Below, in pieces: positions 15,087 to 20,706 of a DNA stretch of 20,706 nucleotides; the stretch's first letter is position 1; each line of letters opens with the position of its first letter. Under the pieces are notes generated by a model. The model saw nothing but the letters and a program-made list of their open reading frames with translations, was not told the origin of the DNA and did no database searches. The stretch covers positions 1 through 20,706 of the forward strand of contig JBBSJC010000073.1 in the NCBI GenBank assembly GCA_038257655.1, in the 5' to 3' direction. The position numbers and the translations under genes are program-made. This stretch comes from DASUME01 sp038257655 (lineage in GTDB: Bacteria; Myxococcota_A; Polyangia; Polyangiales; DASUME01).

Positions 15087-16265
15087 TGGCGCGCTGAGCT
15101 CGGCAACGAGAAATCGCAACAGGGCTTCGGCTTTGAGCGGAAGACTTGCGATCGAGATCTGCTCATCGTGGGTATGGAAGCCACTGCCGCGCGGTCCGAG
15201 GCCATCGATTGCGGGCAGGCCTACTGCTGCCACCGTGTTCGCGTCGCTGCCGCCGCCCATGCGCGGTGCTTCCGTCGCCTGCAGACCTGCTGCGCGTTGG
15301 CAAGCCCCATACCTTTCGCACAACGCAGCGCTGTCGGCAGAGCGCATCCAAGGTTTGCGAGAGACATGGACTTCGACGTCTACGCGCGTGCCTGGCATAG
15401 CTTGCTGCGCGCGTTCTGCGTCGGTCTGCAAGGCGCGAATCAGGTCGCGTTCGCCGTCGGCATCGCCAAATCGCAGGTCGAGCTCGCAGCGGGCTAGGTC
15501 AGGTACGGTGTTGCGCGCGCTGCCGCCACTGACGATGCCCACGTTGACGGACATGCCGCGTGCTTCATCCGTGCGCGTCTGGACTTGGTCGATGAACTTC
15601 GAGAGCGCCCAAATTGCATTGCGTCCGCTCGAAAGCGCGTTGCCCGCGTGCGCGGCTTTGCCGTGGCCCGTGACAACCGCATGCCCGGAGCCGCGCCGCG
15701 CCGTGATAATCGCGTCTCCAGCCCGGCCCGCTTCGAACACCAAACCAGCGCGCGCAATGCGAGCGCTGGCTTGCAGCATGGCCCGGGAGCTCGGCGAGCC
15801 GACCTCTTCATCCCCCACGCTCAAAAAGCGTAAGGGCAGTCCGTGGAGCAGGCCCGCGTCGTGCAAACTGCGCAAGACGATCACGACCAACGCAAGCCCA
15901 CCTTTCATATCGAGCACACCAGGGCCGCGCGCTAGATCGCCATCGACACTAAACGTTTCGAAGGTATCGGGCGGAAACACGGTGTCGTGATGTCCAATTA
16001 GTAAGATCGGTGCAGCGTGATCAGCGGCTTGCGTACTGAAGCTCAGGTGATCGCCTGTGCCCGAGCCAGCTGTGACCTCGAGCTTTAGCTCGAGATCGGA
16101 AAGCGCCGCGCGCAGCAAACCCCCGACCGCATTGACGCCCGCTACGTTGCCCGTGTAACTATTGACGCGAACCAGCGCCTCGGTAAGCGCGAGGATTTCA
16201 CTCTGCCTAACACTCAGGGCAGCGAGCGCCCGGCCCAGCTCGGCCTCGCGCTTTGTTTCGGTCAC
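15078..16265 (-). CDS. M20-family metallopeptidase, carboxypeptidase G2-like
   Basis: 395 aa zinc peptidase. The GTG start at 16265 overlaps the glutamate dehydrogenase stop as GTGA and has GGAG 7 nt upstream, so it is preferred over the ATG at 16292. Metal ligands and catalytic residues are present: GHHDTVFP (His92, Asp94), GPGVLDMKGG (Asp119 bridging ligand), VGDEEVGS (Glu153/154, base and ligand), the lid-domain HAGNALSSGRNAI, and GFHTHDEQI near the end with the last His ligand. The overall layout follows Pseudomonas carboxypeptidase G2, which removes C-terminal glutamate. No signal peptide is seen, so it is probably cytoplasmic. Placement downstream of and coupled to glutamate dehydrogenase suggests that it supplies glutamate (inference); related M20 enzymes cut other N-acyl amino acids. 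Confidence 0.9.
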   Translation of the reverse strand: MTETKREAELGRALAALSVRQSEILALTEALVRVNSYTGNVAGVNAVGGLLRAALSDLELKLEVTAGSGTGDHLSFSTQAADHAAPILLIGHHDTVFPPDTFETFSVDGDLARGPGVLDMKGGLALVVIVLRSLHDAGLLHGLPLRFLSVGDEEVGSPSSRAMLQASARIARAGLVFEAGRAGDAIITARRGSGHAVVTGHGKAAHAGNALSSGRNAIWALSKFIDQVQTRTDEARGMSVNVGIVSGGSARNTVPDLARCELDLRFGDADGERDLIRALQTDAERAQQAMPGTRVDVEVHVSRKPWMRSADSAALCERYGACQRAAGLQATEAPRMGGGSDANTVAAVGLPAIDGLGPRGSGFHTHDEQISIASLPLKAEALLRFLVAELSAPST

Positions 16266-17545
16266 GGGAAGACTCCGCGATCGCCATAACACTCAGACAA
16301 GGTCTTGAGCGCGAGGCCATAGGCCGCGATGCGTTTGCTGCAGCCATAGTTCTGGGCAAAGTCGCGCACTCGCTGATAGGCGCGCACGACGGCCATTTCG
16401 AGCTTGGAGTCGACTTCTTCGAGGGTCCAGCGTTCGCTGCGGCGATTCTGCAACCATTCGTAGTAGCTGACGGTGACGCCGCCTGCGTTGGCGAGCACGT
16501 CGGGCACCACGTCTATCCCGCGCTGCCGGAGCGCGCGTTCTCCGTCGGGGTTGACGGGGCCGTTGGCACCTTCGACGACGCAGCGCGCCTTGAGGATGCG
16601 TGCTTCGTCTTCGCCGATTTGGTTTTCGAGGGCAGCCGGGATCAAGAACTCGGCATCGGCGCTGAAGAAGTCTTCGCGCGAGCAGCGTTCTGCGCCGCCA
16701 AAGCCTGCGACCGTGCCTGTCACTTTCACGTGGGCGAGCAACGCGCGTACGTCGATGCCCTTTGCATTGACGAGATAGCCGCCGAAGTCACCGACGGCGA
16801 CTAAGTCGACGCCCATGGAATCGAGCAAGAGCCCCGCGTGCGATCCAACATTGCCAAAACCCTGGATGATCGCGCGAGAGCCATCGAGCTTGAGATCGTT
16901 TTCGCGTGCCCACTCACTTGCACAGTAAGCCACGCCTTGTCCTGTGGCCTTGACGCGACCAAGCGAGCCACCGCAAGCGATAGGCTTACCCGTGACCACT
17001 GCGCGCTGCGCATTTTTCTGCGCTGTCGACGCCGTGTTCATGTACGTGTCCATCATCCACGCCATCTCTGCGGGGCCGGTGCCGACGTCTGGCGCAGGGA
17101 TGTCGTGATCGGGCCCGATGTTGGTTCCGAGCTGATGGGTGAAGCGGCGCGTGATGCGCATGCGCTCGCCGACCGATAGCTTCGTGGGGTCACATTTGAC
17201 CGCGCCTTTGGCTCCTCCGAAGGGGATGTCCATCAACGCGCACTTCCAGGTCATCAGTGACGCGAGCGCCTTGATCTCATCGGTGTTGACGTCGGGGTGG
17301 TAACGAATGCCACCTTTGTAAGGCCCAAGCAGGTTGTTGTGCTGGGTGCGATAGCCCCTGAACATTTCAAGCTCGCCGGTATCCATGCGCACCGGAAAGT
17401 TCACCACGATCTCGGATTTGGGCTGCGACAAAAGCACGGCGACGTCGGACGAAAGCTCAATCACTCTGCCGGCTTCCTCGAGGGTGTCGTGGACGCTGCG
17501 GAAGAATGCGTAAGGCGTTTGGGACACGGGCTGCTCCTTGCTCAT
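16262..17545 (-). CDS. gdhA: Glutamate (Glu/Leu/Phe/Val-type) dehydrogenase
   Basis: 427 aa; interconverts glutamate with 2-oxoglutarate and ammonia using NAD(P). Conserved residues are present: YKGGIRYHPDV (Lys77), MTWKCALMDIPFGGAKG (Lys101, Lys113), APDVGTGPAEMAWM with catalytic Asp153, and the dinucleotide-binding GFGNVG at 229-234, followed by VPDVLANAGGVTVSYYEW. The length matches the bacterial hexameric class. The match to glutamate-dehydrogenase substrate residues (K77, K101) favours glutamate over leucine, but the cofactor is not resolved. No clear ribosome site precedes the ATG. It is first in a two-gene minus-strand operon with the M20 peptidase, and its promoter should lie in the gap 17546-17831 shared with the plus-strand KdsC fusion. 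Confidence 0.94.
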   Translation of the reverse strand: MSKEQPVSQTPYAFFRSVHDTLEEAGRVIELSSDVAVLLSQPKSEIVVNFPVRMDTGELEMFRGYRTQHNNLLGPYKGGIRYHPDVNTDEIKALASLMTWKCALMDIPFGGAKGAVKCDPTKLSVGERMRITRRFTHQLGTNIGPDHDIPAPDVGTGPAEMAWMMDTYMNTASTAQKNAQRAVVTGKPIACGGSLGRVKATGQGVAYCASEWARENDLKLDGSRAIIQGFGNVGSHAGLLLDSMGVDLVAVGDFGGYLVNAKGIDVRALLAHVKVTGTVAGFGGAERCSREDFFSADAEFLIPAALENQIGEDEARILKARCVVEGANGPVNPDGERALRQRGIDVVPDVLANAGGVTVSYYEWLQNRRSERWTLEEVDSKLEMAVVRAYQRVRDFAQNYGCSKRIAAYGLALKTLSECYGDRGVFP

Positions 17546-17831
17546 TCGCGCGTCAGCATAGCCAGGTCAGTGAGCCAGGCTACGGGATCGCGCACACCGG
17601 AAAGCATATCGCTACAAAATGTAGACCGTCGTCCTGCGAATAGGTCGCTGCTGGATTGACCGAACGCATCTGTGTTGGACATGGCTCCATTATCTGGACT
17701 CAGGGCTGCCACATCGGCACCAAAATCGTCCCACGCGCCGACCGCGATGGCGCCGACGACGTGTCACGCTTCTCTGGCAGCTTGCCGAAAATGATGCGTG
17801 CTGTCTGCAACACAGAAGGGATGGCAATCAT
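17546..17831. promoter_or_regulatory. Divergent intergenic region (glutamate dehydrogenase / KdsC fusion)
   Basis: This 286-bp gap must carry the promoters of both divergent genes. A TTGACC at 17656-17661 could be a -35 box reading plus, but no convincing -10 sits 17 nt on. A TTG-started plus-strand frame at 17656-17856 has no recognisable product. Nothing else is supported. Confidence 0.4.
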
Positions 17832-19007
17832 ATGCTCTCGAACGGCCTGGCAGTGATCGTTGCGCACACGCGCGACGGCGATCAGAAGACTAACTACGCG
17901 GAGGATTTGGCGGGGCTGCCACAGATCGCGCAGCTCGTACAAGCCTGCAAGGCTACGACCGGCATCAACAAGGTATGGGTCGTGACTGCCGATCCGGCGC
18001 TGGCGGAGCCCGCTGGACGCGCGGGAGCAGACATGGTGCTGATTGAACCGTGCGATGAAGCTGCGCCTCCCGATGCGATGCTGTTGCGCACGCTGCAGAA
18101 GCACGAGGCCAAGAGGCTAGCAGCAGATCTCTTGTTGTGTGTCGATGCCGCCTTTCCCCTGCTGCGCGCCCAGGATTACGAACGACTGCTTGTGGCGTTG
18201 CATGAGCTGCCGGTCGATTGCGTGTGCGCGGCCTTGAGCGTTCCCCGGTCAGGGTTTCCATCGACAGCACAGAGCGACAGCCTGGTGCTCACCACGAGTG
18301 ACCTCGTCGCGCCTACTAGCGGGAGTTGGCTGGTCGAGAGCGGTGCCGCCTGTGCGCTGCGCGCGAGCACGTTCAGGTCCACGGGTAAGTTGCGCGCGGG
18401 CCGCATCGCGCTGCAACGGTTTGAGACGCAGCGCAGCTTGCCTGTAAGCTCTGCCCTCGATCGCGCATTGGCCGAGGTCGTGCTGCGCCAGGATGCGCAA
18501 GCCAACCTGGCCGCGCTGTTACCCAAGCAGCTGAAAGCGGTAGTCTTCGACTTTGATGGCGTGATGACCGACAACGCCGTGTGGGTGACGCAAGAAGGAC
18601 AAGAAAGCGTGCGTTGCGACCGGGGCGACGGCATGGGACTCGGCATGCTCAAGGCAAGCGGCGTTAAGCTACTGATCTTGTCCAAGGAACGAAACCCGGT
18701 CGTCACGGCGCGCGCGAAGAAGCTTGGCATCGAGTGCTTGCAAGGGATCGACAACAAGCTTGACGAAATGCAGCGTTGGCTTGCGCAGCACGACGTTGCA
18801 GCGCGCGATACTGTGTATGCCGGTAACGACGTCAACGACCTCGAGTGCATGCGGCACGTCGGCTGCGCAGTGTGTCCGCAAGATGCGCATGCCAGCGCAC
18901 GGATGGCGTCGCGCATCGTGCTGCTGCGCGATGGCGGGAGAGGCGCCGTTCGTGAGCTATGTGACCTGATCTTAGAGTCCTTGGCGTCGGCCACGGATTT
19001 CGGCTAA
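17832..19007 (+). CDS. Degenerate cytidylyltransferase domain fused to KdsC-type HAD phosphatase
   Basis: 391 aa. Residues 1-130 have the fold pattern of NeuA/KdsB-type CMP-sugar synthetases: LAVIVA, INKVWVVTADPALAEPAGRAG, and LLLCVDAAFPLL where active enzymes have LLQPTSPL. The nucleotide-binding signature (PAR.GSKG.P.KN) is replaced by AHTRDGDQKTNYAED, so this half is probably inactive. Residues 235-391 are an intact KdsC-like C0-type HAD phosphatase: Asp240 and Asp242 in VFDFDGVMTD, Ser284 in LILSKE, Lys309, and Asp333/Asp336 in GNDVNDLE. Fusions of this order occur in bifunctional CMP-sialate synthetases with a nonulosonate-9-phosphate phosphatase tail. The role is probably dephosphorylating a keto-sugar phosphate for surface glycans. 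No sugar-pathway gene is nearby. Confidence 0.8.
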   Translation: MLSNGLAVIVAHTRDGDQKTNYAEDLAGLPQIAQLVQACKATTGINKVWVVTADPALAEPAGRAGADMVLIEPCDEAAPPDAMLLRTLQKHEAKRLAADLLLCVDAAFPLLRAQDYERLLVALHELPVDCVCAALSVPRSGFPSTAQSDSLVLTTSDLVAPTSGSWLVESGAACALRASTFRSTGKLRAGRIALQRFETQRSLPVSSALDRALAEVVLRQDAQANLAALLPKQLKAVVFDFDGVMTDNAVWVTQEGQESVRCDRGDGMGLGMLKASGVKLLILSKERNPVVTARAKKLGIECLQGIDNKLDEMQRWLAQHDVAARDTVYAGNDVNDLECMRHVGCAVCPQDAHASARMASRIVLLRDGGRGAVRELCDLILESLASATDFG

Positions 19008-19022
19008 GTAAACAGTGTTTAC
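19008..19022. promoter_or_regulatory. Perfect palindrome before the ferredoxin oxidoreductase gene
   Basis: GTAAAC-AGT-GTTTAC is a perfect 6-3-6 inverted repeat starting on the base after the KdsC-fusion stop and ending 108 nt before the next start. It is AT-richer than its surroundings. It resembles a small repressor operator; no named regulator can be assigned. Confidence 0.4.
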
Positions 19023-19130
19023 CGTGCTTAGCGCAACCTCGAGCGGATGAAAACCGCGCCCTGTGCGCTACATCTCGACCACCGCGCGACCTTGCGACCA
19101 GGCGAGGCGCGAAAACAAGGTAACTTCATC

Positions 19131-20706
19131 ATGCAAGTAGCCCCCCAGACGATCGACTCCGTCGTCATTCGCTTTGCCGGTGACTCCGGCGACGGGATGC
19201 AACTCACCGGCACGCAGTTCACCGACACGAGTGCGCTCGCGGGCAACGATCTCGCAACCTTCCCCGACTTCCCTGCGGAGATTCGCGCTCCTGCAGGCAG
19301 TTTGGCCGGTGTGTCTGGTTTTCAGGTGCACATCTCGTCCCTCGAGGTGTTCACGCCCGGCGACGAGCCTGACGTTCTGATTGCGATGAATCCAGCGGCA
19401 CTGAAGGCGAACCTGAAGGACTTGCGCAAGGGCGGCGTGCTGATTCTCGATACAGATCAGTTCACCGAGAAGAATCTGGCGCGCGTCGGCTACAAGCAGA
19501 ACCCGATCGAAGATGGCTCGCTCGCGGCCTACAAGATTCACCGCGTCGACATCACGGGCATGACCTTACGGTCGATCGAAGAGCAGGGGCTCAATCAACG
19601 CGCTGCGGTGCGCTGCAAGAATTTCTTCGCGCTCGGCCTCGTGTACTGGATGTACAACCGTACGCTCGAGCACACGCTTACTTGGATCGAAGCAAAGTTC
19701 CCCGGCAAACCCGAAATCGCTGAGGCCAATCGGCGCGCGCTCAAGGCCGGCTATCACTACGGTGAGACGGCCGAGCTGTTCACGCACAGCTACGTGATCA
19801 ATCAGGCAGTGATCGAGCCTGGCACCTACCGAAATATCTCGGGCAACGAAGCGCTTGCGCTCGGTCTGGTCGCAGCCGCGGAGCTGTCGGGTCTCGATCT
19901 GTTCCTCGGCTCCTATCCGATCACGCCCGCCTCTGACGTTCTGCACGCGCTCAGCCGCTACAAGCACATGGGCGTACGTACCTTCCAGGCCGAAGACGAA
20001 ATCGCCGCGATCGCCTCGGCCGTGGGCGCGTCCTACTCCGGTGCGCTCGCGATCACGACGACGAGTGGCCCGGGCATGCTGCTCAAGGCGGAGGCGATGA
20101 ACCTCGCGCTGATGATGGAGCTGCCGCTTATCGTCATCGACATCCAGCGCGGCGGCCCGAGCACGGGTCTGCCGACCAAGACCGAACAGTCCGATCTGAT
20201 GATGGCGATGTACGGTCGCAATGGTGAGTCGCCGATTCCGATCATCGCACCCTGTTCGCCTGGCGATTGTTTCTATGCGGTGATCGAAGCGGCACGCATC
20301 GCGCTCGAGACGATGAGCCCGGTAATCCTGCTCAGCGACGGTTACATCGCCAATGGCTCGGAGCCTTGGAAGGTGCCGTCGATGGCCGAAATTCCCAAGA
20401 TCGAGGTGAAGTTCGCGACGGACGCGGCGGGCTTCAAACCTTACTCTCGCGACGAAAAGCTAGCGCGCCCTTGGGCTATCCCCGGCACACCCGGGCTCGA
20501 GCATCGCATTGGTGGCATCGAGAAGGAAAACATCACGGGCAACGTCAGCTACACGCCTGAGAACCACGAGTTCATGAGCAACTTGCGCGCCGAAAAGGTG
20601 CAGAGAGTCGCCGACCGTTACGCCAGGACAGAGATCTTCGGCGATAGCAGCGGTGAGCTACTCGTGATCGGCTGGGGTGGTACGCACGGCGCGATTCGTT
20701 CGGGCG
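19131..20706 (+). CDS. korA: 2-oxoacid (2-oxoglutarate):ferredoxin oxidoreductase, fused gamma-alpha subunit (3' end outside window)
   Basis: At least 525 codons, open to the window end; AAGG at 19117-19120 is a weak ribosome site 10 nt before the ATG. The N-terminal gamma domain starts VVIRFAGDSGDGMQLTGTQF and contains FPDFPAEIRAPAGSLAGVSG. From about residue 230 comes the alpha pyrimidine-binding domain: GLDLFLGSYPITPASDVL, FQAEDEIAAI, ITTTSGPGM and IQRGGPSTGLPTKTEQSDL. This gamma-alpha fusion is the KorA arrangement. The enzyme oxidatively decarboxylates 2-oxoglutarate, or a related 2-oxoacid, to the CoA thioester and reduces ferredoxin; it needs a TPP/Fe-S beta subunit (korB), expected just downstream. 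2-Oxoglutarate is the likely but not proven substrate. The palindrome at 19008 may regulate it. Confidence 0.92.
   Translation, partial: MQVAPQTIDSVVIRFAGDSGDGMQLTGTQFTDTSALAGNDLATFPDFPAEIRAPAGSLAGVSGFQVHISSLEVFTPGDEPDVLIAMNPAALKANLKDLRKGGVLILDTDQFTEKNLARVGYKQNPIEDGSLAAYKIHRVDITGMTLRSIEEQGLNQRAAVRCKNFFALGLVYWMYNRTLEHTLTWIEAKFPGKPEIAEANRRALKAGYHYGETAELFTHSYVINQAVIEPGTYRNISGNEALALGLVAAAELSGLDLFLGSYPITPASDVLHALSRYKHMGVRTFQAEDEIAAIASAVGASYSGALAITTTSGPGMLLKAEAMNLALMMELPLIVIDIQRGGPSTGLPTKTEQSDLMMAMYGRNGESPIPIIAPCSPGDCFYAVIEAARIALETMSPVILLSDGYIANGSEPWKVPSMAEIPKIEVKFATDAAGFKPYSRDEKLARPWAIPGTPGLEHRIGGIEKENITGNVSYTPENHEFMSNLRAEKVQRVADRYARTEIFGDSSGELLVIGWGGTHGAIRSG

Noticed and set aside
14875..15990. 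371-codon plus-strand open frame opposite the M20 peptidase
   Set aside because: The minus strand holds all M20 metal ligands in order; the plus frame is a Ser/Arg/Pro-rich shadow.
17656..17856. Small TTG-started frame in the divergent region
   Set aside because: No ribosome site or recognisable features, and it overlaps the start of the KdsC fusion.

Overview
The window is about 20.7 kb of GC-rich bacterial chromosome. It is densely packed, with genes on both strands, GTG and TTG starts beside ATG, and many touching or overlapping genes. No rRNA, tRNA, CRISPR array, insertion sequence or phage gene was seen. The gene mix fits a Gram-negative soil or marine bacterium: an alpha-2-macroglobulin/PBP1C pair, FHA-like and proline/alanine-rich membrane proteins, an outer-membrane-type protein with a signal peptide, and a two-subunit acyl-CoA dehydrogenase. 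Myxococcota is my best guess, inferred from style and gene content without any database search.

Layout. (1) 1-3035: the end of a bacterial alpha-2-macroglobulin overlaps pbpC by ATGA, a periplasmic defence and peptidoglycan repair pair. (2) 3036-4073: a LysR regulator whose first DNA-recognition helix is missing. It is joined head-on to the last ~28 codons of an opposite-strand YceI-like gene, so this looks like a deletion scar. (3) 4144-7452: a protein resembling plant red chlorophyll catabolite reductase, followed by two acyl-CoA dehydrogenase subunits. The first subunit keeps the catalytic Glu and the second looks non-catalytic, as in alpha2beta2 enzymes for bulky CoA thioesters such as steroid side chains. 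(4) 7537-10301: a lineage-specific block with a degenerate FHA protein with a C-terminal membrane anchor, a small opposite-strand winged-helix-like protein, about 600 bp with no convincing gene, and a single-pass membrane protein with an Ala/Pro linker and a basic tail. (5) 10403-12492: a class V (AGXT/SPT-like) aminotransferase coupled to an AEC-family transporter. (6) 12544-15086: DNA polymerase IV, an exported putative beta-barrel protein with a 9-bp tandem repeat in its signal peptide, and a small helical protein. (7) 15078-17545 (minus): glutamate dehydrogenase overlapping a carboxypeptidase G2-like M20 peptidase by GTGA, plausibly a glutamate-release and glutamate-oxidation operon. (8) 17832-19007: a degenerate cytidylyltransferase domain fused to an intact KdsC-type HAD phosphatase. 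(9) 19131-end: 2-oxoacid:ferredoxin oxidoreductase gamma-alpha subunit, running off the window and preceded by a perfect palindrome.

The most unusual items are the RCC-reductase-like gene beside the paired acyl-CoA dehydrogenases, the LysR/YceI deletion scar, and the half-dead cytidylyltransferase/KdsC fusion. No complete new defence or biosynthetic system could be shown.
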